NCBI GenBank assembly: GCA_035299085.1
Contig: DATGXG010000027.1
Location: forward strand, 62,001 to 126,000
Source: Bacteroidales bacterium
GTDB lineage: Bacteria; Bacteroidota; Bacteroidia; Bacteroidales; UBA10428
DNA length: 64,000 nt
Reading direction: 5' to 3'
The translations under genes and the position numbers were made by a program. Of the stretch, positions 33,418 through 44,900 are shown in pieces; within the stretch, counting starts at the first letter, position 1, and each line of letters begins with the position of its first letter. The notes under the pieces are model-generated. The model did not search any database and was not told the origin of the DNA. It was given only the letters and a program-made list of their open reading frames with translations.

Positions 33418-35505
33418 TCAAACCAGGTGTAGATTTACAATAAGCATATCAATCAATTTTATTCCGATAAAAGGGATGATAACACCTCCTACTCCATAGA
33501 TAATAATATTCAAAGCCAGAACCCGGGTTGCAGATATGGGTCTGTACTTAACTCCTTTAAGTGCAAGCGGAATAAGAGCGACAATTACCAGCGCATTGAA
33601 TATGACGGCACTCAGAACGGCACTTTCCGGTGTACTGAGTTTCATAATATTCAGTGAACTCAAAGGAGAAATGCCCCGGGCAGTAACATAAATGGAAGTA
33701 GTAATAGCAGGTATAATTGCAAAATATTTAGCTACATCGTTCGCAATGCTGAAAGTAGTCAGGGCACCCCTTGTCATAAGCAATTGCTTTCCGGTCTCCA
33801 CTACTTCAATTAACTTAGTAGGATTGCTGTCCAGATCTACCATATTGCCTGCTTCACGGGCAGCCTGGGTTCCGGTATTCATTGCCAGTCCTACATCAGC
33901 CTGTGCCAGGGCAGGTGCGTCATTAGTACCATCTCCGATCATCCCCACAAGGTGACCATTGTTCTGCTCTTCTCTGATTCGGTTAAGTTTATCCTCTGGT
34001 TTTGCTTCAGCCATGAAATCATCAACTCCTGCTTCAGCAGCGATTGCGGCAGCAGTTTTGGGATTATCCCCGGTTATCATAACCGTACGGATGCCCATTT
34101 TTCTGAGCTGTCCAAAGCGTTGCCTGATACCTCCTTTCACGACATCCTTTAAATGTATTACGCCAAGAATTCTGTCGTTTTCTACCACAACCAGAGGAGT
34201 TGCGCCCTGCCCTGCCAGTTTGTCTACTATATCCTCTACGGCCTGAGGACAAAACCCATTATGACTTTCAGCAAATTTTTTAATAGTGTCCGCTGCTCCT
34301 TTTCGAATACTCCGTATCTCACCGTTTTTATTTATATCTACCCCACTCATGCGTGATTGTGCAGTAAAGGGAATGAATTTTGCCGAATCAGGATTCAGCT
34401 CTCTGCCACGAATATTGAACTTTTCCTTGGCAAGTACTACAATGGATCGACCTTCGGGAGTTTCATCAGCAAGGGATGCCAGTTGTGCGGCATCTGCAAG
34501 TCGTTCAACATTTATGCCATCTGCAGGTATAAATTCAGTTGCCATGCGGTTTCCAAGGGTGATTGTACCGGTCTTATCAAGCAATAACACATCGGTATCA
34601 CCTGCAGCCTCAATAGCTTTTCCACTCATAGCTATAACATTCTTTCTCAATAATCTGTCCATTCCGCTAATACCAATAGCACTAAGTAATCCCCCGATTG
34701 TTGTAGGTATGAGGCATACCAGCAATGAAATAAGAACAGGAAGTGTAAGGTTTTCCTGATTGACTGAATCTGATGCTTTAAGACTGTATCCATAGAAAGC
34801 AGGCATGGCAACAACCACCAACAAAAAAACGAGTGTTAAACCGGATAATAAAATAGTAAGCGCAATTTCATTTGGTGTCTTCTGTCGTTTCGCCCCCTCA
34901 ACAAGTGCAATCATCCGGTCAATAAAAGAATTTCCGGGTTCTGAAATTACTTTGATTTTAATCTGGTCGCTTATAACCCGCGTTCCTCCTGTAACCGCAC
35001 ACCTGTCACCTCCGCTTTCCCGTATGACTGGTGCAGATTCTCCCGTAATAGCCGATTCATCCACACTCGCTATTCCTTCAATTACATCTCCGTCGGCTGG
35101 AATTATATCTCCTGCAGTACATAATACAATATCTCCTTTTTTAAGATCAGTAGCCTGAATTAACTCTTCTCGCTTGTTCACTAATCGCCTGGCCCGTGTT
35201 TGAACTTTGCTTTTCCTCAGACTTTCAGCCTGTGCCTTCCCCCTTCCCTCTGCAATAGCTTCAGCAAAATTTGCAAAGAGAACTGTGAACCATAACCAAA
35301 GCATAATCTGGAAATTGAATGATGAAAACAATCCCAGGATCAAATCCCTGAAAAAAATAAAGGTTGTGATTGCTGCACCAACTGCAACAATGAATATAAC
35401 AGGATTTTTTGCAAGCGTTACAGGATTCAGTTTCAACAGTGAATTTCTTACTGATTTCACTATTATTTTACCTGTAAAAAGTTTTATTTCAGTTTTATTT
35501 TCCAT
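33418..35505 (-). CDS. kdpB: Potassium-transporting ATPase ATP-binding subunit KdpB
   Basis: A 695-residue P-type ATPase subunit from the ATG at 35505 (the frame also opens at a TTG, 35511). It has the phosphorylated Asp in [16 protein letters not shown] in the actuator domain (ITGESAPV), the KGA(A) site in RKGAADT, and [21 protein letters not shown]. Membrane helices lie near residues 30-85, 215-290 and 580-690. It hydrolyses ATP to drive K+ import through KdpA. It is the third gene of kdpF-A-B-C-D-E, 7 bp after kdpA. Confidence 0.97.
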   Translation of the reverse strand: MENKTEIKLFTGKIIVKSVRNSLLKLNPVTLAKNPVIFIVAVGAAITTFIFFRDLILGLFSSFNFQIMLWLWFTVLFANFAEAIAEGRGKAQAESLRKSKVQTRARRLVNKREELIQATDLKKGDIVLCTAGDIIPADGDVIEGIASVDESAITGESAPVIRESGGDRCAVTGGTRVISDQIKIKVISEPGNSFIDRMIALVEGAKRQKTPNEIALTILLSGLTLVFLLVVVAMPAFYGYSLKASDSVNQENLTLPVLISLLVCLIPTTIGGLLSAIGISGMDRLLRKNVIAMSGKAIEAAGDTDVLLLDKTGTITLGNRMATEFIPADGINVERLADAAQLASLADETPEGRSIVVLAKEKFNIRGRELNPDSAKFIPFTAQSRMSGVDINKNGEIRSIRKGAADTIKKFAESHNGFCPQAVEDIVDKLAGQGATPLVVVENDRILGVIHLKDVVKGGIRQRFGQLRKMGIRTVMITGDNPKTAAAIAAEAGVDDFMAEAKPEDKLNRIREEQNNGHLVGMIGDGTNDAPALAQADVGLAMNTGTQAAREAGNMVDLDSNPTKLIEVVETGKQLLMTRGALTTFSIANDVAKYFAIIPAITTSIYVTARGISPLSSLNIMKLSTPESAVLSAVIFNALVIVALIPLALKGVKYRPISATRVLALNIIIYGVGGVIIPFIGIKLIDMLIVNLHLV

Positions 35506-35512
35506 ATACAAA

Positions 35513-37198
35513 TTAAAAAGTCACGCCGGAATTCATAAGAAGATGCTCGGCAATAGGACCTAATGCCAGCGGAGGAAAGAATGTAAGACCACCAACAATG
35601 AGAATAATGCCGATCAGGAGCGCTGCAAATAGCCAGTTGTCAGTGCGAAAAGTACCTGTTGAGACGGGTGTAATCTTCTTCTTTGTCATACTGCCTGCTA
35701 TTGCCAGAACCGGTACTATTATTCCATATCTTCCGATGAGCATACCGAAAGCAAGCATCAGATTATAAAAAACAGTATTAGTATTAAGTCCGGCAAATGC
35801 GCTGCCATTGTTACCAGCAGCCGAACTAAAAGCATATAGAATTTCTGATAATCCGTGGGGGCCTGCGTTATTTAAACCGGCTATTCCAGGCTTCACTGTA
35901 ACCGCAATGGCCGAAAAGAGTTTAATCACAATATTGGGAGCCAGTACAGCCAGGATAGCCATTTTCATTTCAAAAGCTTCAATCTTTTTCCCAAGATATT
36001 CCGGTGTTCGTCCTACCATTAATCCGGCGATAAATACGGTGAGCAAAATAAAAATGATCATACCATACAGACCTGAACCCACCCCGCCAAATATTACCTC
36101 GCCGAGCATTATGTTAAATATAGCCACCAGGCCCGAAACCGGAGAAATACTATCATGCATTGAATTAACAGAACCGTTGGATGTAGCCGTTGTGGTCACT
36201 GACCATAAAATACTGTTAAATATCCCGAACCGGGTTTCTTTTCCTTCCATCGATCCGGCAACATTCATAGCATGGTTAAATGCGTATTCCGCCCTTAATG
36301 AAATGGCCACACCCACGGAAAACAACAGCAGCATGACAATAAAAATAGTCCAGGCCTGTCTCTTCGATTTCATATAGTGAGCATAGGTAAATACAAGACT
36401 GGCAGACACAATAATTATTGAAAAAAGCTCAAGAAAATTGCTGAAGGGAGTAGGATTTTCGAATGGATGTGCGCTGTTAGTACTAAAAAAACCTCCGCCA
36501 TTGGTGCCGATTTGTTTGATGGCTATCTGTGATGCAGCAGGCCCCATAGGGATAACCTGAGAAGCCCCTTCAAGAGTTCTGGCTTCAGCATATCCTGAAA
36601 AATTCTGAATGACACCCTGACCCACAAGTAAAACGGTCAATATCATTGACAGAGGAAGAAGCACGTATAATACAGTGCGGTTAATATCCACCCAAAAATT
36701 ACCAAGATTCCCCTCCGTTTTTGATGTAAGTCCCCTCATAAGAGCTAAAAGAACAGCAATTCCTGTGGCAGCACTTACAAAATTCTGAACCGTCACGCCT
36801 AACATTTGTACCAGATAACTGATCGTTATCTCACCGCCGTAGGACTGCCAATTCGTATTGGTAGTAAAACTGACAGAGGTATTAAAAGCTAAGTGCCACG
36901 GCACGTTAGTAAGATTTGCAGGATTCAGAGGTAAAAATTTCTGGAGAATTTGAATGAGAAAAAGAAAAGTGAGGCCTGCTGCATTGAATAGCAGCACAGA
37001 AAACAAATATTCCTTCCATCCCATTTCAACTTTCTTATCGATACCCAAAAACCGGTAGCTGAAATTTTCCACACGGCCTAAAATTCGTTTCATAAAATGA
37101 TGATCGCCGGTAAATACCTTAAACATGTATCGGCCAAAAATGGGAGAAAGTAAAATTAAAGCCATGAAAAAAACGATCAACTCAATTACATTATTCAT
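35513..37198 (-). CDS. kdpA: Potassium-transporting ATPase channel-like subunit KdpA
   Basis: A 561-residue, ten-helix K+-binding subunit related to Trk/Ktr channels. The four selectivity-filter loops are visible: [44 protein letters not shown] and [11 protein letters not shown]. KdpA takes K+ from the periplasm and delivers it for transport by KdpB. Length matches the family (about 560). The start is 18 bp after the kdpF stop. Confidence 0.97.
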   Translation of the reverse strand: MNNVIELIVFFMALILLSPIFGRYMFKVFTGDHHFMKRILGRVENFSYRFLGIDKKVEMGWKEYLFSVLLFNAAGLTFLFLIQILQKFLPLNPANLTNVPWHLAFNTSVSFTTNTNWQSYGGEITISYLVQMLGVTVQNFVSAATGIAVLLALMRGLTSKTEGNLGNFWVDINRTVLYVLLPLSMILTVLLVGQGVIQNFSGYAEARTLEGASQVIPMGPAASQIAIKQIGTNGGGFFSTNSAHPFENPTPFSNFLELFSIIIVSASLVFTYAHYMKSKRQAWTIFIVMLLLFSVGVAISLRAEYAFNHAMNVAGSMEGKETRFGIFNSILWSVTTTATSNGSVNSMHDSISPVSGLVAIFNIMLGEVIFGGVGSGLYGMIIFILLTVFIAGLMVGRTPEYLGKKIEAFEMKMAILAVLAPNIVIKLFSAIAVTVKPGIAGLNNAGPHGLSEILYAFSSAAGNNGSAFAGLNTNTVFYNLMLAFGMLIGRYGIIVPVLAIAGSMTKKKITPVSTGTFRTDNWLFAALLIGIILIVGGLTFFPPLALGPIAEHLLMNSGVTF

Positions 37199-37216
37199 AA
37201 CAGCTTAATTATTTTA

Positions 37217-37369
37217 TTAAAATTTTTCGGGTTTAACGATAGTATATATGAGATAGCATAGCAGTAGAATAGCAATTACCCCCCCAAAAAGATACCCGGT
37301 TCCGTTAACTCTTGTATTAATAAAAAGCATAAGGAACGGAGAATTCATTAAAACAGGTTTTTGCTTCAT
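37217..37369 (-). CDS. kdpF: Small accessory subunit KdpF
   Basis: A 50-codon gene immediately upstream of kdpA. Its translation ends GYLFGGVIAILLLCYLIYT then IVKPEKF; the pattern of one membrane helix followed by a short charged tail closely resembles KdpF, whose usual form is a helix ending LVYALINAEAF-like. N-terminal residues MKQKPVLMNSPFLMLF make it longer than the roughly 29-residue E. coli protein, so an internal Met may be the true start. KdpF stabilises the Kdp complex in the membrane. Position before kdpA, same strand and 18-bp gap support the call. Confidence 0.85.
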   Translation of the reverse strand: MKQKPVLMNSPFLMLFINTRVNGTGYLFGGVIAILLLCYLIYTIVKPEKF

Positions 37370-37391
37370 AAATTTTTGAGTTAGATATTAT

Positions 37392-37577
37392 TTAGTCATC
37401 CAGATTTTTTTTGCTGTATTCTGTTTCTTCCAACGTGTTTCTGCCCTCTTCATATACCCTGTCAATATGCAGGGTTTTACTAATTGCAGCACTGCCCAGA
37501 AATACCAATGCCAACTTGAAGAAAAAACTAAGCAGGAATTTCAATGTAATACCAAATACTATCAATAAATACAACAT
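37392..37577 (-). CDS. Small membrane protein upstream of kdpF, function unknown
   Basis: An open frame on the kdp strand, with Met at 37577 giving 61 residues (longer frames start at 37616 or 37661). It has one or two hydrophobic stretches (LYLLIVFGITLKFLL, SFFFKLALVFLGSAAI) followed by a charged tail (DRVYEEGRNTLEETEYSKKNLDD in two parts). I do not recognise a family. A promoter box lies at 37635-37642, which argues for a start at or below 37616. With kdpF 22 bp downstream it is probably the first gene of the kdp transcript. It could instead be a leader peptide or not be real. Confidence 0.55.
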   Translation of the reverse strand: MLYLLIVFGITLKFLLSFFFKLALVFLGSAAISKTLHIDRVYEEGRNTLEETEYSKKNLDD

Positions 37578-37634
37578 AGTAACGTTTTGATTATCTGAGA
37601 AGTTAGATATAATCATCACACACACTTTCTGAAA

Positions 37635-37642
37635 CAAAAATA
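37635..37642 (-). promoter_or_regulatory. Candidate -7 box for the kdp operon
   Basis: On the minus strand TATTTTTG matches TAnnTTTG, about 60 bp upstream of the small membrane-protein start. A TTTG lies 16 bases further upstream (37659-37662), closer than the usual 19-21. Confidence 0.5.
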
Positions 37643-37714
37643 GATTCACCGGCATAGTCAAAATATCTGGTGTTAGCTAAAGAGTATAAAGATTTTATAA
37701 AGATTTTGGTGCCA

Positions 37715-37731
37715 ACCCTTAAAAAAAGGGT
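37715..37731. repeat. Short inverted repeat between kdp and kup
   Basis: ACCCTT (37715-37720) and AAGGGT (37726-37731) around an A-rich loop, in the 220-bp divergent gap between the two potassium-uptake systems. It may be an operator shared by both, but a 6-bp stem can arise by chance. Confidence 0.35.
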
Positions 37732-37761
37732 CTTAGATGGAATGTAAAAAGTAAAATCCTA

Positions 37762-37769
37762 TAATTTTG
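37762..37769 (+). promoter_or_regulatory. Candidate -7 box for kup
   Basis: TAATTTTG fits TAnnTTTG and lies 28 bp upstream of the TTG start of kup. No TTTG partner is seen at the expected distance. Confidence 0.45.
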
Positions 37770-37797
37770 CACCGGTCCATTAAATAAGCCTAAAAAA

Positions 37798-39738
37798 TTG
37801 TCAGAAAGAAGTCATCAGGGTGTTAAGTTTGGCGCGGCAGGATTATTGGTCACTTTAGGTATTGTCTTTGGCGACATTGGCACATCCCCGTTATATGTGA
37901 TGAAGGCTATTCTGCGGGAAGATTATCCTATACAACCTGAATTTATAATAGGTGTTTTGTCCTGTGTTATCTGGACACTTACCATTCAGACAACACTAAA
38001 ATACGTCATTATTACTCTCAGGGCAGATAATAAAGGTGAAGGAGGCATTTTTTCATTATTTGCACTACTGAGAAAAAACAAGAAGAAGATTTACATTTTT
38101 GCGATTGTCGGCGGAAGTACTCTTCTGGCTGACGGAATTATTACTCCTTCTATCACTGTTGTATCATCGGTTGAGGGGCTCAAACTGATCAACCCGACCA
38201 TACAGGTCATTCCCATAGTTATTATCATTTTGACCCTCCTGTTCACTGTACAACAGTTCGGAACGGAGTTCATCGGAAAATTCTTTGGCCCCATTATGCT
38301 CATATGGTTCCTTATGCTGGGCACATTGGGCATCCTTGAAGTTCATGAGCAACTTGCTGTATTTAAAGCCTTTAATCCCTGGTACGCCATTCACCTGCTG
38401 GTTAAATACCCCGGAAGCATTATTTTGCTTGGTGCGGTTTTCCTTTGCACAACAGGTGCTGAAGCACTTTACACCGATCTTGGACACTGCGGAATTAAAA
38501 ATATCCGGATTTCATGGGTGTTTGTTAAAGCCATGCTGATACTGAACTACCTGGGCCAGGGGGCCTGGGTTCTTACTCATGGAAGAGATACAAGTGTTTT
38601 GGCAAATCCTTTTTATTCCATTATGCCCCGGCAGTTTCTGCCCTTCGGAATAGTCATTGCCACTGCAGCAGCCATTATTGCCAGCCAGGCCTTGATCAGC
38701 GGATCATTCACACTTATAAGCGAAGCCATTTCGCTCAATTTCTGGCCAAGAATTAAGATTAAGTACCCTACTCTACAGAAGGGCCAGATGTACATTTCAA
38801 GTATTAACTGGATATTATGGGCCTGTTGCCTGGGTGTTGTTTTGATTTTCAGGGAATCGGATAATATGGAAGCAGCTTATGGTCTTTCTATTACAATCAC
38901 CATGCTGATCACTACCATCCTGATGACTTCTTACCTTTCAATGAAAAGAGTTCCCTTGCCGGTAATAGCCGTCTTTTTCAGTATATACGCGGTAATTGAA
39001 GGATCTTTCCTTTATGCGAACCTTTTTAAATTTATGCACGGAGGTTGGTTTACCATTCTTTTTGCCGGCATTCTTGTTTTTATCATGCTTGCATGGTATG
39101 ACGGACGAAGGATCACAAACCGGTATCTCAGGTTTTTACCCATTGACCAATACATCAGTTCAATTAAAGATCTGCGGAATGACACAAGTGTTCCAAAAAC
39201 TTCGTCAAACCTTGTATACCTTACAAAAGCCAACAGGGCATCCGATATTGAATCCAAAATTCTGCTTTCGATTTTATATAAGCAACCGAAACGGGCAGAT
39301 CATTACTGGTTCATCCATGTGGATATTGTTGACGAACCACGAACCATGGAATATAAGATCCAGCATATCATACCCGGCATACTGACGCGAATTGATTTTT
39401 ACCTTGGTTTCAGAGTGGAACGCAGAATCTATTCCATGTTCCGGCACATTACAAATGAAATGGGAAAAAGGGGTGAAATAGACCTGTTCAGCGGCTACCC
39501 GTCCCTAAGGAAACATAATGTTCTCACCGATTTCAGGTTTATGTTTATCGACAGGCTTAACCTGTCGGATGTTCAATTCAAATTTTACGAGCGGTTAATT
39601 ATGACTGTGTATTTATTCCTTATCAGGCACAGCCAGACTGATGTAAAGGCACTTGGTTTTGATGCCAGCACGGCGGTTGTTGAACAAATGTCGCTTGGTT
39701 TCGAGGGGCTTCAAAACTTCAGGTTAGTAGAAAGATAA
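37798..39738 (+). CDS. kup: KUP-family potassium uptake protein
   Basis: A 646-residue K+/H+ symporter. Family motifs are strong: LGIVFGDIGTSPLYVMKAI, a YVIITLRADNKGEGGIFSLFALL block, TPSITVVSSVEGL, and EALYTDLGHCG, with about 12 membrane helices up to residue 440 and a C-terminal cytosolic domain. The reading frame begins with TTG at 37798 (MSERSHQGVKFG); no earlier in-frame ATG exists and the next ATG would remove the first helix, so the TTG is needed. It is divergent from the kdp operon. Kup usually works at moderate K+, complementing high-affinity Kdp. Confidence 0.95.
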   Translation: MSERSHQGVKFGAAGLLVTLGIVFGDIGTSPLYVMKAILREDYPIQPEFIIGVLSCVIWTLTIQTTLKYVIITLRADNKGEGGIFSLFALLRKNKKKIYIFAIVGGSTLLADGIITPSITVVSSVEGLKLINPTIQVIPIVIIILTLLFTVQQFGTEFIGKFFGPIMLIWFLMLGTLGILEVHEQLAVFKAFNPWYAIHLLVKYPGSIILLGAVFLCTTGAEALYTDLGHCGIKNIRISWVFVKAMLILNYLGQGAWVLTHGRDTSVLANPFYSIMPRQFLPFGIVIATAAAIIASQALISGSFTLISEAISLNFWPRIKIKYPTLQKGQMYISSINWILWACCLGVVLIFRESDNMEAAYGLSITITMLITTILMTSYLSMKRVPLPVIAVFFSIYAVIEGSFLYANLFKFMHGGWFTILFAGILVFIMLAWYDGRRITNRYLRFLPIDQYISSIKDLRNDTSVPKTSSNLVYLTKANRASDIESKILLSILYKQPKRADHYWFIHVDIVDEPRTMEYKIQHIIPGILTRIDFYLGFRVERRIYSMFRHITNEMGKRGEIDLFSGYPSLRKHNVLTDFRFMFIDRLNLSDVQFKFYERLIMTVYLFLIRHSQTDVKALGFDASTAVVEQMSLGFEGLQNFRLVER

Positions 39739-39810
39739 CTTATAACTTTTCGATTTAGGTCTTGTTATCCTAAACAGATAATCTAATTTTAGATCAGTAT
39801 TTAACCTGAT

Positions 39811-41955
39811 ATGAAGCATCTGAAGACTATTCTTATTTATGTTTTATTCATTGGTTTTTTTACTTTATTAATTTTTATTTTCTTAAAAGGCGGGAAAAAA
39901 CTCGAATCTCAGGATGCAGTAAAGTCGGTTCAAACCGGCTGGAATTTCTTCGATTCGTTCCTGTCTAACCTGGCTCATCCGCTTTCTGTTCTGTTGCTTC
40001 AGATAGCTTCTATTATATTGGTTGCCCGGTTGCTGAGCTGGATTTGTAAAAAACTTGATCAACCTGCGGTAATAGGTGAAATTGCTGCCGGCATAGTACT
40101 TGGCCCTTCTTTATTGGGTTTATATTTCCCCGGAATTTTTAATACACTTTTTCCTGAATCATCGTTTAGTAACCTTCAATTTCTTAGTCAGATAGGACTT
40201 ATTCTTTTCATGTTCGTAATTGGAATGGAGCTGGACTTGAAAGTCCTTAAGAACCAGGCCAATGAGGCCGTAGTAGTGAGTCATGTAAGCATAATTTTTC
40301 CTTTTACTCTGGGCATCGGCCTTGCGTATTTTCTCTACAACACTTTTGCGCCAATCGGAGTACCGTTTTTATCTTTCGGTTTATTCCTTGGTATTTCAAT
40401 GAGTATTACTGCCTTTCCTGTATTAGCCCGAATTGTCCAGGAAAAGGGTATTCATAAAACTCCTGTGGGTACAATTGCCATCACTTGCGCTGCTGTTGAT
40501 GATATTACGGCATGGTCTTTACTGGCCATGGTTATTGCCATTGTAAAGGCCGGTTCATTTCTGAGTTCTCTCACTACAATTGCAATGGCCATAGTGTATG
40601 TGGTTTTCATACTCAAACTTGTAAAACCTTTTCTTAAACGAATCGGTGATCTGCATGCATCAAGGGATAACCTGAGCAAACCTATAGTAGCCATCTTTTT
40701 CCTTGTTCTCATCGGATCGGCATACCTGACTGAAATTATCGGGATTCACGCCTTGTTTGGTGCCTTTATGGCCGGTGTAATTATGCCTGACAATCAGAAG
40801 TTCAAGCAGATATTGATTGATAAAATTGAGGATGTCGCACTTGTGCTGCTGTTGCCCCTGTTTTTTGTGTACACGGGTCTCCGCACTCAAATAGGGCTAC
40901 TCAACGACTTCCGGTTATGGATAATGTGCGGTCTCATTGTTTCTGTCGCTGTGATTGGAAAATTTGGCGGAAGTACAATTGCTGCCCGGATTATGGGACA
41001 ACGATGGAAAGAAAGCCTTACTATCGGTGCACTTATGAATACACGCGGTCTGGTTGAACTGGTGGCACTCAATATCGGATATGACCTGGGTGTTTTGAAT
41101 GCCGAAATGTTCACCATGCTGGTTATCATGGCTTTGATCACAACAGTAATGACAGCTCCTTCACTTGCTCTTATCGAAAAAATAGCCAGGAAGAAACCTA
41201 CGGAAATATCTCAGGGTGGAGAGAAAAAAGAGGAAACATACCGCATCCTGATCTCATTTGGCAATCCTGAAATGGGCCGCGTACTTCTACAATTGATTTA
41301 CAGGCTTTTCGGCAGTTACAAGAAACAGAATATTACTGCATTGCATCTTTTTACAGGCAGCCTTTTCACCCGATTTAAACTTGATGAATATGAAAAGGAC
41401 AGTTTTGGTCCCATCATAAATGAATCCAAAAAACTGAACTTACCTGTTCAATCAATCTTTAAAGTATCTGAATCAATCAATGATGATATCGTTGAAGAAG
41501 CTGAAAAATCGTATGATATTCTCATGATCGGTATGGGCCAATCGATATACGAAGGTTCACTTCTCGGCAGATTCTTCGGATTTTTTCTGAGATTAAAAAG
41601 CTTAAGATGGAATGCCCGCGATCATTTTCTTCTGGATGAAAGAACTAATGATATTATAACCAGGCTCAAAATACCCGTCGGAATCCTTGTAAACAAAGGG
41701 CTAATCGATATTAAAACCGTTTTACTGATCAAAACAGGTTACCAGGATGACCCTGTTTCAGAATATTTCCAACGATTCGTTGACATCAACCTTATTATTA
41801 AAATTGTTGATTTCACTTTTGCAGAACAACGTAACCGTCTCCCGGCTTCTGACCTGAATGTTATCAGTCCGGAAGGATGGAAAGAATACGGAGACATCAT
41901 TGGTCATTTATCGCCTGCATCAGTTCTGATATTACATGCCAGCCTGAAGAAATAA
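39811..41955 (+). CDS. CPA2-type cation:proton antiporter with C-terminal cytosolic domain
   Basis: A 714-residue antiporter. After an N-terminal membrane segment, residues about 60-450 form the Na+/H+ exchanger domain: QPAVIGEIAAGIVLGPSLLG, FVIGMELDLKVLK, SITAFPVLARI, the ion-binding CAAVDDITAWSLLA, and AFMAGVIMP. The C-terminal 240 residues are a universal-stress-like cytosolic domain (RILISFGNPEMGRVLLQL, YDILMIGMGQSIYEGS), probably regulatory. Family members exchange K+ or Na+ for H+. It follows kup by 72 bp on the same strand, so potassium export or pH control is likely. Ion specificity is not visible. Confidence 0.92.
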   Translation: MKHLKTILIYVLFIGFFTLLIFIFLKGGKKLESQDAVKSVQTGWNFFDSFLSNLAHPLSVLLLQIASIILVARLLSWICKKLDQPAVIGEIAAGIVLGPSLLGLYFPGIFNTLFPESSFSNLQFLSQIGLILFMFVIGMELDLKVLKNQANEAVVVSHVSIIFPFTLGIGLAYFLYNTFAPIGVPFLSFGLFLGISMSITAFPVLARIVQEKGIHKTPVGTIAITCAAVDDITAWSLLAMVIAIVKAGSFLSSLTTIAMAIVYVVFILKLVKPFLKRIGDLHASRDNLSKPIVAIFFLVLIGSAYLTEIIGIHALFGAFMAGVIMPDNQKFKQILIDKIEDVALVLLLPLFFVYTGLRTQIGLLNDFRLWIMCGLIVSVAVIGKFGGSTIAARIMGQRWKESLTIGALMNTRGLVELVALNIGYDLGVLNAEMFTMLVIMALITTVMTAPSLALIEKIARKKPTEISQGGEKKEETYRILISFGNPEMGRVLLQLIYRLFGSYKKQNITALHLFTGSLFTRFKLDEYEKDSFGPIINESKKLNLPVQSIFKVSESINDDIVEEAEKSYDILMIGMGQSIYEGSLLGRFFGFFLRLKSLRWNARDHFLLDERTNDIITRLKIPVGILVNKGLIDIKTVLLIKTGYQDDPVSEYFQRFVDINLIIKIVDFTFAEQRNRLPASDLNVISPEGWKEYGDIIGHLSPASVLILHASLKK

Positions 41956-41972
41956 GGCACATTGTGTGTGTC

Positions 41973-44900
41973 TTAACCGGCCAGGTATTTTTTCATCTCT
42001 TCAAAAAGTATTCTTTTGTCCACCGGTTTTGAAATGATGCTGTCGCATCCTGCTTCATGCGCTTTAGTCTTATCTGATGATAATGCATAGGCAGTTAATG
42101 CAAGAACCGGTAAATCAGGCCTTGACAATTTAATTGCTTTTGTGGCCATATATCCATCCATCACAGGCATATTAAGATCCATGAGAATCAGGTTAACATG
42201 GTCATCCAGATTTTCAATTACTTCCTTGCCGTTTTTTGCTTCAATAATTGTCACAAAAGTACCGGAAAGATAATTTTTTACAAGTTCCATGCTCATAGGA
42301 TCATCCTCAGCAAGGATGATTTTCATTCCGTGAAAACCAGGTGTATGGATGATATTATCATGATCCTGATCCGTTGAAAATCCTACAGCTGAGATCATTG
42401 CAGGAATCCTGAAATTAAACCGGCTTCCCTCACCCGGTATCGATTCAACACTGAGTGATCCATTCATAACTTCAGCTATTTTGAGTGAAATAGCCAAACC
42501 AATTCCGACACCTCCATATTCCCGTGTGTGGGTATCATCCGCCTGCCTGAAAAACTCAAAAATAATTTTATGTTTGTTTTCGGGTATGCCAATACCCGTA
42601 TCTTCAACATAAAAAGTCAACCATCCTTCTTTTTCGGTCAGCAATCCGAATTCTATTTTACCGGAATGCGTAAACTTTACGGCATTTTTAAAAAGATTAA
42701 CCAGTACCTGGTTTATCTTATTCGTATCAGTGGTTATGGTTTGAAGCAAAAGATCTTTGTCTGCATTAAAGATCAATTCTATCTGCTCTCTTTTTCCGGA
42801 TATTTCAAGGATTTCATTCAGTATGGATTTGTTACTGATAAAGAGATCCAGGCATTTAATTGTTTGCAGCCTGAGTTTGATATCTGATTGTTCAGCTACG
42901 GCAAGCTCAAAAATACTTTCAATGATTTCAAGAAGGTTCAGGCTGCTTCTGTGGATTATTTCAGCGTAATCCGGAACATTTTCAACCATTGTTCCTGACC
43001 TGATGAGATCGCTGAAACCAATGATATGATTCAGCGGAGTGCGCAATTCATGGTTCATGGTAGCCAGGAAAGCAGATTTTAACCGGTTACTTTCCTCAGC
43101 CTTTTCCTTTGCAAGAAACAATTCGTCAGCCGATTTTTTCTGATCTGTAATATCCTGTTTTACGGCAATAAAATGACTTATATGATCTTTTTCATCCCTT
43201 ACTGGTGTAATGGTAAGAAACTCATTATAAAGGGAGCCGTCCTTCCGACGGTTAATAATTTCTCCATACCACACCTGACCCTCTTGTATGGTTTTCCACA
43301 TTTTCTGATAGTACTCCCTATTTTGCATACCTGAATAAACCAGTTCCCTTGGGCTTTTGCCTATGGCCTCATCAAGCGCATAACCCGTCAGGTAGGAAAA
43401 AGCCTGGTTAGCCCAGATTATCCTGGCTTCATTATCAGTAATTACAATGGAATTAGCCGCACTTTCAAGTGCTTTACTGAGCAATCGCAGGCTATCTTCG
43501 GCCAGCTTCTTTTTGGCCCTTGAGCGTGATGACGAAATACCAAAAGCAAGATCATCCGACAATTCAGCAAGAATTTTATACTCCTTATCATTAAAGGCAT
43601 CCACATCAGCAGAATATATTACAAGTACGCCTAAAACCTCATCCAGGTTAATCAATGGCAGGCTAATCAATGACCTGTAACCATAGTCCTTTCCATGGGT
43701 GAAAAACGATCCGAATTCCTTGTCATTCAGAGTATCATTTATTATTACAGGAGTTTTAGTACGCATTGATCTTTGAAACGGGTTAACATCCGTTTCTTTT
43801 TCGATTTGTATTGATTCGGATTTGATCTGTTCCCCGATATGAATGACAGAATGAATTTTATTATTATTGCCGGGTTCAGTCAGGCCTACCCATGTATGGA
43901 TATAACCACCGGTTTCAACTATATTCCTGCAAATCGAAGATAAAAGAATATTTTCGTCAGAAGTATGGATCAATACCTGGTTGGAGTTGCTCAGCATCCT
44001 TAATGACCGGTTCATTTGGGTCAGAAGCTCATTCGATTGCTGTAATTCATGTTCAACCCTTCTTTTCTCGGTAATATCTTCAAACGTTCCAAGTACACCG
44101 ATGATTTCACCTTCAGGACTTTTTAAAGGTATTTTACTGGTTCTCACCCAGGTGTTACGTCCATCAGCAGTAAGCTGGGTTTCTTCATAATTAAGTTTAG
44201 GGACGCCGGTTTTCATTACAAACTGGTCATCCGAACGATAACTTTCTGCTTCTGTTAATTTCCAGGGCAGATCAAAATCCGTTTTGCCGCAGATTTCAGT
44301 GGAAGACAAACCGGCATTTTCGGCAAATAAATAATTGCATCCGAGGTACACACTGTTTCTGTCCTTCCAGAAAACAAAAGCAGGCATATTATTCAGCACA
44401 AGCTTCAGCATTTGCGAAGATTCCCATAAAGCCTGTTCAGTGCGTTTCAATTCGCTGATCCCGTCCTGAAGTTTTTCATTCATTGAGAACAATTCGGCAG
44501 TGCGCTGCGATACTTTTAATTCCAGTTCTTCACGGGCATGATTCAGTTCTTCAAACAGCCGGGCCTTCTCAATAGCAATTGCCGCCTGGCTGGCCAGCAT
44601 TTTCATAAGATGTAGATGTTGGGGGCCAAACGCGTCCGGATTCGTTTTACTATGAATATCCAGTGTGCCGATAATTCTGCCGTCAATAATCAAGGGTACA
44701 CTGGCGCATGCAAGAAGTCCCTCATCCCCTGCGGTCGGATTACTGAACCGTTCATCATGCATAAGATCATTTGCGATTATTGGTTCACCGGATTGAACTA
44801 CGCGACCGGCAATGCTTTCACCGACCCTGTCCCTTGTTCCGTTAACCACGTTATCACTCAGTCCGTAAGCTCCTTTAATGGTGAGATATTCTCCCTTTTC

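Noticed and set aside
37662..37797. c-di-AMP (ydaO-type) riboswitch upstream of kup or kdp
   Set aside because: The gap is short and AT-rich and I see none of the conserved ydaO core; only a 6-bp inverted repeat is present.
39739..39810. Terminator after kup
   Set aside because: There is a TTTAGG/CCTAAA pair, but the stem is only 6 bp with no T-run; kup and the antiporter may be cotranscribed.
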